29,130 nucleotides of DNA, from contig JBGAKX010000049.1 in assembly GCA_044224215.1 (NCBI GenBank), positions 1 to 29,130 on the forward strand, read 5' to 3'. This document shows positions 16,221-24,124 of this stretch, one piece after another (position 1 is the first letter of the stretch; every line of letters begins with the position of its first letter). This DNA is from DAOMFM01 sp035429825. Its GTDB lineage: Bacteria > Acidobacteriota > Blastocatellia > UBA7656 > JADIYM01. The position numbers were made by a program, and so were the translations under genes. The notes under the pieces were generated by a model, which was given only the letters and a program-made list of their open reading frames with translations, searched no databases and had not been told where the DNA came from.

Positions 16221-18938
16221 CTACTTGGCGGCCATCCAGTTCGGACCGCTTCCGACGTCGACGACGAGCGGCACGGCGAGGGTGTGAACCTGCTCCATCT
16301 CGCGCCGAACGAGCTCGCCCGTACGTTCGACCTCGTCCGCAGGCGCTTCGATCAGCAGTTCGTCGTGCACCTGCATGATGACTCGGCCGTACAGCTTCTC
16401 GCGAACAAGCGCGTTGTGGACGGCAATCATCGCCAGCTTCATGAGGTCCGCGGCCGTGCCCTGGATCGGCATGTTGATCGCCTCGCGTTCTGCCGCGTTT
16501 CTCAGCTGGCCGTTCTTGTTGTCGATGTCGGGGATCTGCCGGAGGCGCCCGAACATCGTGCGGACTTCGCCGTTCTCGCGCGCAACCTCGGGCGTCTCGT
16601 CCATGTATCGGCGGACGCCCTTGAACATCTCGAAATACGTGTCGATGGCGGCCTTGGCCTCCTTTCGCGAAAGCCCCGTGCGTTGCGCGAGGCCGAACGC
16701 CCCGACGCTGTAGGCGATCGCGAAATTGACGATCTTTGCGAGACGCCGCTTCTCCTTCTCCTCTTCCTTTGTCGTCGCGCCAAACACCGCGCGCGCAGTT
16801 GCGGCGTGAATGTCCTCGCCTGAACGAAAGGCCTCCTTCATCCGCTCGTCGTCGGCAATGTGCGCGAGCACCCGGAGCTCGATCTGCGAATAGTCCGCAG
16901 AAATCATCACGCATCCCTTTGCGGCTACAAAAGCGCGCCGTATCGAGCGTCCCGCGTCGGTGCGAATCGGAATGTTCTGGAGATTCGGGTTGACGGACGA
17001 CAGTCGCCCGGTCGATGCGGTCGTCTGGCTGAGGGACGTGTGAATGCGGCCCGTCACCGGATCGATCGATTCCGGGAGCGCGTCGACATACGTTCCTTTC
17101 AGCTTGGTCAGCTCGCGGTATTCGATCACGAGGCGCGGGAGCTCGAATGTCGCGGCGAGCTCCTCGAGCACGTCCTTGCTCGTCGATATCTTGCCGGTGG
17201 AAGTTCGCCGCTTGAGCGGGAGGTTGAGCCGCTCAAAAACCTCGCCAAGCTGTCCGGGGCTGTTGATGTTGAATTCGCCGCCTGCTGCTTCAAAGATCTT
17301 GGCGGCGATTCGTGCGATGTGGGTCTCCATCGTCGCGCTGATGTCCGCCAGAGCTGCCTTGTCGACGAGCATTCCGGTGCGCTCGATCTCGAAGAGAATC
17401 TCGACGAGCGGCAGATCGATCCGCGTGTAGACGTCCGAGACGCCGCGGCTCTCGACGAGCGCCCGCTGCGATTCACCGATGCGAAAGACTGCTTCGGCCT
17501 CCTGGACCGCTCGTCCGGCGCCGGCCGTGAAGCCTTCGACATCGGCGTCGAACGACGCGCCGCAATGCTCACGGAAGAGCTCGGAAACCTCGTACTTTGC
17601 CCGGTTCGGGTCGAGAAGGTACGCGGCGATCATCGTGTCGTCGCTGATGGGCTCGATGCGGGCCGCCCCCTCCCACGGGAACCGCTTGCCGCAGGACCTG
17701 ATCGCATCGACGACCATCTCGCCTCGCGCGGTATCGATCGTCTCGAGATGCCGGTTCAGTCGATGGAGCGCGTCCTTGGCGTCGTGAAAGGTCTTTCGAA
17801 CGAGCCCGTTCCCGAGGACGTCGAGCAGCGAGGCAAATACCGCGCGTTCATCGTCGGCTGCCGCAAGGTCGACATAGGTCGCCGATCCGGCCTGCGTCGA
17901 CAGCGCGAGACCGGCGAGTCGACCGGAGTCTCCAGCGGCGAGCGCGATCGCGACGTGGCCGGCGCCAAACACATCGTCGACGAGCGCTGCTACGTCGGTT
18001 GCCTTTGACACGTATCGAAAGACGCACGAACTCTGCTCGAGCTCGGGCGCGGGCGAATCGACGGCCGCGGATGAGGCGTACTCGCGCGCGAGCGTGGTGA
18101 ATTCGAGCTCGGTGAACAGTTCGTACGCCGCGCGCGCGTCCGGCGCTTCCATTCGGAGCTTTTCGAGCTCGAGATCGATCGGGCAATCGACCTTGATCGT
18201 CGCAAGCTCGCGCGACTGGCGGATGATGTCGGCGTTGTCGCGCAACGATTCGCGATAGCTCTTGCGCTGCACCTGCTCCCAGCCCGCAAGCGCCGCCTCG
18301 ATGGATCCGAACTGCTGGAGGATCTGCAGCGCGCCCTTCTCGCCGATTCCCGGCGCACCGGGAATGTTGTCGGATGAATCGCCCTGAAGGCCAAGCAGGT
18401 CGACCACCTGCTCGGGGGGAACTCCCATCCGCTTCTCGACGCCGGCAGCATCGGTTCTCGTGATCGACCGGTCGCGTTCCTCACGCAGAAGGATCGTGTG
18501 CTCGTTGACGAGCTGGCACAGGTCCTTGTCCTGCGACACGATGACCGTTTCGATGCCTGCCGCCTCGGCCTTCTTGGCGAGCGTTCCGATCAGATCGTCT
18601 GCCTCAAGCCCCGGCACCCGGACCACGGGGATCCTGTACACCTCGCATACCCGCAGCACGTACGGGATCTGCAGCGCCAGGTCGTCGGGCATCAACCCGC
18701 GTGTCGCCTTGTAGTCGGCATAGGCCTCGTGGCGAAACGTCGGTCCTGCGCTGTCGAGCGCGACGGCGAGATAGTGCGGCTGCTCGGTCGCAATCAGCTT
18801 CCGGAGCATCATCGTGAATCCGTACACCGCATTGGTCGCGAGGCCGGAACTCGTGGACAGGCCGCGGATCGCGTAGTAGGCCCGAAATATGTGGGACATT
18901 CCGTCGACGAGGTAGAGCTTCTCGGATGGTTCCGCCAT
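16221..18938 (-). CDS. polA: DNA polymerase I (5'-nuclease and polymerase; proofreading site lost)
   Basis: A 905-residue family A polymerase for Okazaki-fragment processing and repair synthesis. The N-terminal 5'-nuclease is intact: YLVDGMSHIFRAYYAI, ALDSAGPTFRHE, the acidic PGLEADDLIGT and SQDKDLCQL, and the helix-hairpin-helix GLQGDSSDNIPGAPGIGEKG. The middle 3'-5' exonuclease domain lacks the DxE of ExoI (it reads VAIALAAGD), so proofreading is probably absent. The polymerase has motif A SADYSQIELRVLAHI, the O-helix RRLAKIVNFAIAYSVGAFGL and motif C MQVHDELLIEAP. In the O-helix two glycines usual after NF and Y are Ala and Ser. ATG 18938 is preferred to an in-frame GTG six codons upstream, which would overlap the -10 box TACAAT. 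Confidence 0.95.
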   Translation of the reverse strand: MAEPSEKLYLVDGMSHIFRAYYAIRGLSTSSGLATNAVYGFTMMLRKLIATEQPHYLAVALDSAGPTFRHEAYADYKATRGLMPDDLALQIPYVLRVCEVYRIPVVRVPGLEADDLIGTLAKKAEAAGIETVIVSQDKDLCQLVNEHTILLREERDRSITRTDAAGVEKRMGVPPEQVVDLLGLQGDSSDNIPGAPGIGEKGALQILQQFGSIEAALAGWEQVQRKSYRESLRDNADIIRQSRELATIKVDCPIDLELEKLRMEAPDARAAYELFTELEFTTLAREYASSAAVDSPAPELEQSSCVFRYVSKATDVAALVDDVFGAGHVAIALAAGDSGRLAGLALSTQAGSATYVDLAAADDERAVFASLLDVLGNGLVRKTFHDAKDALHRLNRHLETIDTARGEMVVDAIRSCGKRFPWEGAARIEPISDDTMIAAYLLDPNRAKYEVSELFREHCGASFDADVEGFTAGAGRAVQEAEAVFRIGESQRALVESRGVSDVYTRIDLPLVEILFEIERTGMLVDKAALADISATMETHIARIAAKIFEAAGGEFNINSPGQLGEVFERLNLPLKRRTSTGKISTSKDVLEELAATFELPRLVIEYRELTKLKGTYVDALPESIDPVTGRIHTSLSQTTASTGRLSSVNPNLQNIPIRTDAGRSIRRAFVAAKGCVMISADYSQIELRVLAHIADDERMKEAFRSGEDIHAATARAVFGATTKEEEKEKRRLAKIVNFAIAYSVGAFGLAQRTGLSRKEAKAAIDTYFEMFKGVRRYMDETPEVARENGEVRTMFGRLRQIPDIDNKNGQLRNAAEREAINMPIQGTAADLMKLAMIAVHNALVREKLYGRVIMQVHDELLIEAPADEVERTGELVRREMEQVHTLAVPLVVDVGSGPNWMAAK

Positions 18939-18947
18939 GGCCGCGCC

Positions 18948-18953
18948 ATTGTA
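18948..18953 (-). promoter_or_regulatory. -10-like box of polA, 9 bases before the start codon
   Basis: TACAAT on the minus strand, a five-of-six match to TATAAT, ends 9 bases before the polA ATG. No good -35 lies 17-18 bases upstream and no Shine-Dalgarno sequence lies between, so a leaderless transcript is plausible. Confidence 0.4.
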
Positions 18954-19022
18954 CACCGACGTGCAGCATGTCGCATTGACGCAACGCTAGAGCGTCGCAC
19001 GCGCGCCACACATCGAACAGGC

Positions 19023-19051
19023 TGGACACGTGCGAAACAGGCTAATATCCA
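19023..19051 (+). promoter_or_regulatory. Weak candidate promoter of lpxC
   Basis: TGGACA (19023-19028), 17 bases, TATCCA (19046-19051), in the 208-bp divergent region between polA and lpxC. The -10 is poor. The region is locally AT-richer than its surroundings and holds no other recognised element. Confidence 0.3.
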
Positions 19052-19146
19052 TACTTGCAGTAGTTATTGGGCTTGGGCTGCGGTGGCTTGGGGATTGCAC
19101 TGTAAGCAGTCGACGTCAGAAGCGAAACAACGGGACGAGAGGGCAC

Positions 19147-20064
19147 GTGCAACGACAGACGACGCTTGGCGACTCCGTTTCGGCCTCGGGAGTGGGGCTG
19201 CACACAGGGCAACAGGTTCACGTCCGTCTGTCGCCGGCGCCGGCGTTCGCCGGGTACGTATTCCGGCGTGTCGATCTCGATGGGTTCGAGGTCCCGGCAG
19301 TTCCGGGCAGTGTTGCTCGGGTGAGCTATGCGACGACGCTCATGCGCCAGGGCGTCATGGTCGCAACGGTCGAGCATCTGCTTGCGGCGCTCGTCGGATC
19401 CGGCGTCGACAACTGCATCATCGAGATCGACGGGATGGAGGTGCCCATCCTTGATGGAAGCGCCGAGCCGTGGGTCGATCGGATCGAGTCCGCCGGCATC
19501 GTGCAGCTCGAGGCAGGCCGTCAGTTCCTGAAGATCCGCAAGCCGGTCGAGGTCGTCGAGTCGAATCGATCGATACGCATCGAGCCGTGCGATGAATACC
19601 GCGTCACGTGCCGCATCGACTTTGACAACCCGTTCGTCGGCCGTCAGGAGCGCACCGTGTCGATCACGAACGGCGAATTCGTGTCGCATCTGGCCGCTGC
19701 ACGAACGTTTACGTTTCTCCACGAGGTCGAAGCGCTCCGGGCCGCCGGGCTGATCCAGGGGGGATCGCTCGACAACGCGATCGTGCTGACGCCCGAGGGC
19801 GGGATGCTGAACGACGTCGGATTGCGGTGGCCCGACGAATTCGTCCGCCACAAGATGCTCGACCTCGTTGGCGACCTCGCGCTGTTCGGATTACACGTGC
19901 ACGGCCACGTGATTGCGGACCGTGCGGGGCACGCGCTGCATACGCAGCTCGTTGCCAAGGTCGTGCGCGACGAGTCGGCGTGGGAGATCACCACGTCCGA
20001 CGACGCGCCGGCTCCGGCACGCGGCGCGGTCGCCGCCGAACTGCCGTCGGCGACTACTCGCTGA
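19147..20064 (+). CDS. lpxC: UDP-3-O-acyl-N-acetylglucosamine deacetylase
   Basis: Catalyses the committed step of lipid A synthesis in the cytoplasm. The GTG at 19147 gives 305 residues, the normal LpxC length, and starts exactly at the family N-terminus (QRQTTLGDSVSASGVGLHTG); GAGAGGG lies just upstream. A longer in-frame opening from 19030 encodes no conserved sequence and is rejected. Zinc ligands are His77 in TVEHLLAAL and His235/Asp239 in HKMLDLVGD; Glu76 and His262 (GHALH) are the catalytic pair. The C-terminal ~25 residues are a non-conserved Ala/Pro-rich tail. Its 3' end overlaps the converging Mrr-like pseudogene by 11 bp. This is the clearest sign of a lipopolysaccharide-bearing outer membrane. 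Confidence 0.96.
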   Translation: MQRQTTLGDSVSASGVGLHTGQQVHVRLSPAPAFAGYVFRRVDLDGFEVPAVPGSVARVSYATTLMRQGVMVATVEHLLAALVGSGVDNCIIEIDGMEVPILDGSAEPWVDRIESAGIVQLEAGRQFLKIRKPVEVVESNRSIRIEPCDEYRVTCRIDFDNPFVGRQERTVSITNGEFVSHLAAARTFTFLHEVEALRAAGLIQGGSLDNAIVLTPEGGMLNDVGLRWPDEFVRHKMLDLVGDLALFGLHVHGHVIADRAGHALHTQLVAKVVRDESAWEITTSDDAPAPARGAVAAELPSATTR

Positions 20065-21818
20065 GCTCGGACGTCTCGCGGTGCAGCGGATTTGTCTGGC
20101 GGGCGTCGATGTCCGAAGCGCCGCCGTGCCGCGACAGGAGCCCCAGTAGCGCCGTGCCGTCGATGACGCGGATTCCGGCCGAGGCAGCGAGCTCGCGCAG
20201 TCGATGACGCGGATTCCGGCCGAGGCAGCGAGCTCGCGCACATTGTCTCCAACCGGGCCCGTCGACATCAGCAGGCCAAGCGATGCGCGTTCGGATTCCA
20301 TCGCCGCCTGAAGTTCCGCCACGGTCGACTCCGGGAGCGCCTCGCTGCACGCATGCGCGTGGGCAACGAGTCGCACGATCCGGCGTGTCTTGGCGTCGAC
20401 GACCATCGCGCGAATCTGGCGCTCGTGCTCCATCCGCGCGACGAGCACCTTTTCGTCGTGGGCCTGCACGTCGCGCTCGAGGACGAGTCGCACGAGCCGC
20501 TCGAACTCGAGCGGCGCCATGTGCGCAAGGTCATCACCGCCGTATACCGACGCGGCCGGCGGCGCAGGTGCAGTGGGGGCGTCTCGACGCCGTGAGCCCG
20601 GGACGATCGGTTCGACGGGCTTGGTGACCGACGGAAGCTCCGCGCCCACAGATTCAAGACTCTGAAGGCACCGCTCGGGCGGGTCGCGGTCGAGTCGGAG
20701 CGCTGCGAATGCCGCCTTGGCGGCCCGCACCGAAAGAACGCAGTCGAGCGGTCCCGCGACAGGGCTCGACCGCAGCCACCCGTTCAGCACGATCGTGTCG
20801 AGCGCGTTTGCGGTGTCCGCCTCAAACAGTTCGTGAATCGTGCGCAGCGTGACCTGTTGGAGCAGCGATCTGTGAAGCTGCGCGCGCTCTACGTCCGACA
20901 TCCGGTGGACGACATAGTCCATCGCCGCGCGGTCGAACGTCACTTCGATCACGTCAGGGACGCAGTCGATCGGCGGCAATGTGAAATCGACGACGAGCGT
21001 GCGCGCCTCGGCGTGGTACTCGAGCTCCGCGTCGCGCGGATACGAGTCCGGATAGTCGGATCGTGCGAGGACCATGGCGGAATAGTCGACGACCGCCGCA
21101 GGCTCTCCGGCTTCGTACGCGCGCCGGCGCGCGCGCAGGGCTTCGTTGCGCTGGTCGCGGGCGTGGTTGTAGCGCTGCTGCTCCTCGCGCCAGATTCCAA
21201 GCTTTCGGTTGTAGGCCTGCTCGGCGGACCTCAGACCGGCCTGATACCTGCCATAGAGCCGTTCGCGCTTGTCGCGCGCTTCCTGGACGAGCGCAGCCCA
21301 GCGTGCGAGATCGGTCTCGTAGCGTGCGCGCGCCTCGGCCATCTTTCGCTGCCGGCGCCCGGCGCTCAAGCGTCCGAGCAGCCCGAGCGACGGCGAATAC
21401 CGGGGATCATGTTCGGACGGCGCCTCGCCGGGAGACGGCACGTCGGGGGGCGGTGCGACCTTCTCGAGCAATCCCACTCGATGGCGTCGTTGACGCCGAG
21501 CGTTCTCACGAGCGTCGTTCGCACCGTGTCGAGTGCGTGGAGGGCGTCGGCTGTCTGTCGCGCCGCCCAGTCTTCGCATTGCCTGGCGAGCGCGGATTGC
21601 TGCTCGCGGCGCTTCTGCGTGCGCGCTTCGTCGGCGCGGCGCGAGACCTCGAGCTTTCGCGCGTGCTGGACGGCCTGCTGCTCGATCCACTCGCGCTCCC
21701 ATGCCTCGTACTGCCGCCGCGCCTTCAGGTTGACGGTGTACCAGTCCGTGCCGCTCAGCACCCTGTACCGGTTGAGCGCGGCGTGCCGGACGACGATCTG
21801 GAAGTACGAGAGCCCCAT
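20054..21818 (-). pseudogene. Broken Mrr-like restriction endonuclease family gene
   Basis: One family spans three reading-frame pieces. The N-terminal piece (from ATG 21818) is coiled-coil-rich and runs to VNDAIEW. Near 21470 the frame must change; restoring one T (GATTGCTC to GATTTGCTC) would give EWDLLEKVAPPP and continue a long open frame. That frame carries the middle domain of large actinobacterial-type Mrr proteins (TLVVDFTLPPIDCVPDVIEV; LRTIHELFEAD) and an Mrr_cat-like domain (MAPLEFERLVRLVLE; GLLMSTGPVGDNVRELA). At 20159-20240 a 41-bp tandem duplication shifts the frame again; without it the protein would end GIRVIDGTALLGLL...SELSE at the stop at 20054. The nuclease domain also lacks the usual GxD and QxK residues (AHAH where QAKR is expected). 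It is decayed, or shows assembly errors on top of a degenerate domain. Confidence 0.75.
20159..20240. repeat. Perfect 41-bp tandem duplication
   Basis: The 41-base unit at 20159-20199 is repeated without change at 20200-20240. It lies inside the Mrr-like gene and, not being a multiple of three, breaks the reading frame. Identical copies imply a very recent event or an assembly artefact. Confidence 0.95.
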
Positions 21819-21893
21819 CGAGTTGCGTGCGGCGGATACTGAGGATGACGGTGCCTGAGAGTACGCCCGCCAGTCAGCCGAAGTCCACCCGAG

Positions 21894-23168
21894 CTACGAG
21901 ACGAATCCCGTACCCGAGGGCCGCAACCGTCCGCGAGCGACCGCGACAAGCCAGACCGCCGCCGGCAGGCCCATCAACGTACCCGAGATGACCACGACGG
22001 CCCGCGGAGGAAGCACCGCGAACAACTGGCCCGCGACGAGTGCCGCCAGCGCCATGATCGCGAGCTCGATCGACCGGTCGATCGTGTAGACCTTGCCTCG
22101 AAGGTCGTCGGGCAGCGTCACCATCAGGAGCGTGTCCTGAACGGCGTAGCCGGCGCTCAACATCACGCGGCTGACGAAGACGAGCACCGCCATCGAGAGC
22201 AGTCCGGGCATGAGCCCGCAAGCGGCGGCGCACGCGCCGGACCCGAGAACCGTCCATCCGATGTACTGGCCGACACGGTCGCGCGACCCCGCCCAGACTC
22301 CTGCGCGACGCGCAAAGACCATCCCGGTCATCAAGCCCATTCCGGTCGCCGCGTAGAGCACGGCGACGCCGGAGTCGCCGCTGCTGCCTTTCGGAGCGAA
22401 CACGATGCCGCCAAACCTGTCCATGATGACCTGCGACATCCCGCCGCCGAGCGCCCAGAACAGGTTGAGTCCAACAATCGCGCGAACGATCGTCGACGAC
22501 TTCATGAACGAGAGGGCCACGGCGAGGTCCTCGCGAATCGCGCGGAGCGATGTCGCCGCCTTGTGCCTGATCTCGCTGTTGAGGGCGCTGGCCGGGATCC
22601 TGAACACGAAATTCGCCGAAACGACAAAGGAGACCGCGTTGATCGCGAACGCCGCCCGGTATCCGAGATACTGCGAGGCGACACCGCCAAGCATCGAGCC
22701 GAGCGCCATCTGCAGGAATCGCGTTGCGTGCATCAGCGCATTCGCCGGGAGAAGTTGCGCTCCCTCGGCAAGTCTTGGCATCGAGGCGTTCTTGGCGGCT
22801 TCGAATACGGCCGTGAACAGCGAGAGGCCCGCGGCACAGACGTAGGCGATCCACAGCCGGTCGGCGCTTGTGACCAGCAGGAAGCCCAGAGCGATCAGGG
22901 CGCGCGCGACGTCCGCGACGAGCATCATCGTGCGACGCGGGAACCTGTCCGCGATGGCGCCGGCAAAAGGTCCGACGACGCAGAAGGGAATAAGGTGCGC
23001 GGCGATGATGAGGCTTGCGGACAGGGCTGTCCCCGACAGTGCTCTCGCCAGGCCGAGTTCGGCGATCAGGTTGAACCAGTTGCCGAGTTCACTGACAACC
23101 TGACCGAACCACAGCCGGCGAAAGTGCGCGTTGCCACGCACCAGTTCGGCATACGTCACGCTTGCCAT
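21894..23168 (-). CDS. Major facilitator superfamily transporter (EntS-like)
   Basis: A 424-residue inner-membrane protein with about twelve hydrophobic segments. The loop between helices 2 and 3 carries the MFS signature GAIADRFPRRTMML. The N-terminal FRRLWFGQVVSELGNWF and the overall form match the MFS_3 group that contains the enterobactin exporter EntS and many macrolide or drug efflux proteins. A second weaker signature, DDLRGKVYTIDRSIELA, follows the central loop. Substrate unknown; export is more likely than uptake. It begins 36 bases downstream of the PaaG-like gene on the same strand, so the two may form a transcript, though no functional link is obvious. A 75-bp gap separates it from the Mrr-like pseudogene downstream. 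Confidence 0.9.
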   Translation of the reverse strand: MASVTYAELVRGNAHFRRLWFGQVVSELGNWFNLIAELGLARALSGTALSASLIIAAHLIPFCVVGPFAGAIADRFPRRTMMLVADVARALIALGFLLVTSADRLWIAYVCAAGLSLFTAVFEAAKNASMPRLAEGAQLLPANALMHATRFLQMALGSMLGGVASQYLGYRAAFAINAVSFVVSANFVFRIPASALNSEIRHKAATSLRAIREDLAVALSFMKSSTIVRAIVGLNLFWALGGGMSQVIMDRFGGIVFAPKGSSGDSGVAVLYAATGMGLMTGMVFARRAGVWAGSRDRVGQYIGWTVLGSGACAAACGLMPGLLSMAVLVFVSRVMLSAGYAVQDTLLMVTLPDDLRGKVYTIDRSIELAIMALAALVAGQLFAVLPPRAVVVISGTLMGLPAAVWLVAVARGRLRPSGTGFVS

Positions 23169-23204
23169 AAGGTCGGAGTACGAACGGAATGCCCTGCAGG
23201 TTGA

Positions 23205-23993
23205 CTATCGGCCGGAAAATCGAGCCGGGCGCTTCTCGAGAAACGCCCGAATTCCTTCCTTGAAGTCCTCGGATGCTCCCGATTCCGACTGCATCTCGCG
23301 CTCGAACCGGAGCTGCGATTTCAGGTCCGCCGTATGGCTGTGCGCGAGCAGTTTCTTGACGCGTCCAATCGTCGCGGTCGGCGCAGCGGCGAGGCGTTCG
23401 GCCCACTCCGTGACCGTCGCCTCAAAGTCCGTGTCCTCGACGACTTCGGTGACGATTCCGAGTCGCAACGCCTCCTCGGACGACACCGTTCGCGCCGTCA
23501 TGATCAGCTCGCTCGCGCGAGCCCAACCTACGATTCGGGGCAGAAGGTACGTTCCGCCGCCATCCGGAATGAGCCCGATCTTGATGAACGCCTGCGAGAA
23601 CTCGGCGCTTCGCGCAGCGATCCGAAGGTCCGCCGCGAGCGCCAGGTTGAAGCCAAGTCCCGCTGCAACACCATTTACGGCTGCGATCACGGGCTTGGGC
23701 AGTTCGCACAATGTCAGGATCAGGTGATTAAGGTTCGCCATCAGCTCGTCGAAATAGTCGGCCGGCAGCTCGCCGGATCGCGACATCTCGCGAATGTCAC
23801 CCCCAGCGCAAAACGCCCGGCTCGATCCGGTAAGCACCACGACCCGGGTCGCCGGATCGTCGCGCAGCGTCTCGAGCGCGTCGAGCAGCTCTGCGCCAGT
23901 CGCCTTGTTGAGCGCGTTCAGCGCTTCGGGCCGGTTCAGCGTCAGACGGCCGATGCCATCGTGTCGATCGAGCAGAATGTTCGCGTAGGTCAT
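23205..23993 (-). CDS. Enoyl-CoA hydratase/isomerase family protein, PaaG-like
   Basis: A 262-residue crotonase-fold protein acting on acyl-CoA thioesters. The oxyanion-hole elements are SSRAFCAGGDI (57-67) and NGVAAGLGFNLALAADLRIA (107-126). The active-site segment FSQAFIKIGLIPDGGGTYLLPR (132-153) matches PaaG, the phenylacetate-pathway ring isomerase, including Asp144. The first catalytic Glu of classical hydratases (in FGQPEILLG) is Phe here, favouring isomerase-type chemistry. No other phenylacetate gene is present, so a general acyl-CoA isomerase or hydratase role is equally possible. The ATG at 23993 starts at the family N-terminus; an in-frame extension to 24017 adds eight residues. 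Confidence 0.88.
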   Translation of the reverse strand: MTYANILLDRHDGIGRLTLNRPEALNALNKATGAELLDALETLRDDPATRVVVLTGSSRAFCAGGDIREMSRSGELPADYFDELMANLNHLILTLCELPKPVIAAVNGVAAGLGFNLALAADLRIAARSAEFSQAFIKIGLIPDGGGTYLLPRIVGWARASELIMTARTVSSEEALRLGIVTEVVEDTDFEATVTEWAERLAAAPTATIGRVKKLLAHSHTADLKSQLRFEREMQSESGASEDFKEGIRAFLEKRPARFSGR

Positions 23994-24067
23994 GCGGCGC
24001 ACCGTACCGTCTCGCAAGTCGCCGTGTCAAACCGGCCGCCATCCGCCATTTTCGCGCAAACCTTTCG

Positions 24068-24097
24068 TGGACACCGGGTTTCGCGGGAAGGTAGAAT
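24068..24097 (+). promoter_or_regulatory. Predicted promoter of the radical SAM gene
   Basis: TGGACA (24068-24073), 18 bases, TAGAAT (24092-24097), both five-of-six matches to consensus. A short AT-rich leader follows with AGGAG at 24113-24117, 7 bases before the ATG. Confidence 0.6.
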
Positions 24098-24124
24098 GCT
24101 CGTTCAATTTTTAGGAGACTCTGA

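Noticed and set aside
19030..19146. N-terminal extension of lpxC resembling a signal peptide
   Set aside because: LpxC is cytoplasmic and the family starts at 19147 with a good ribosome-binding site; the extension is probably untranslated leader.
20833..21858. 341-codon plus-strand open frame
   Set aside because: Antisense to the Mrr-like pseudogene, whose minus-strand frames carry the recognisable domains.
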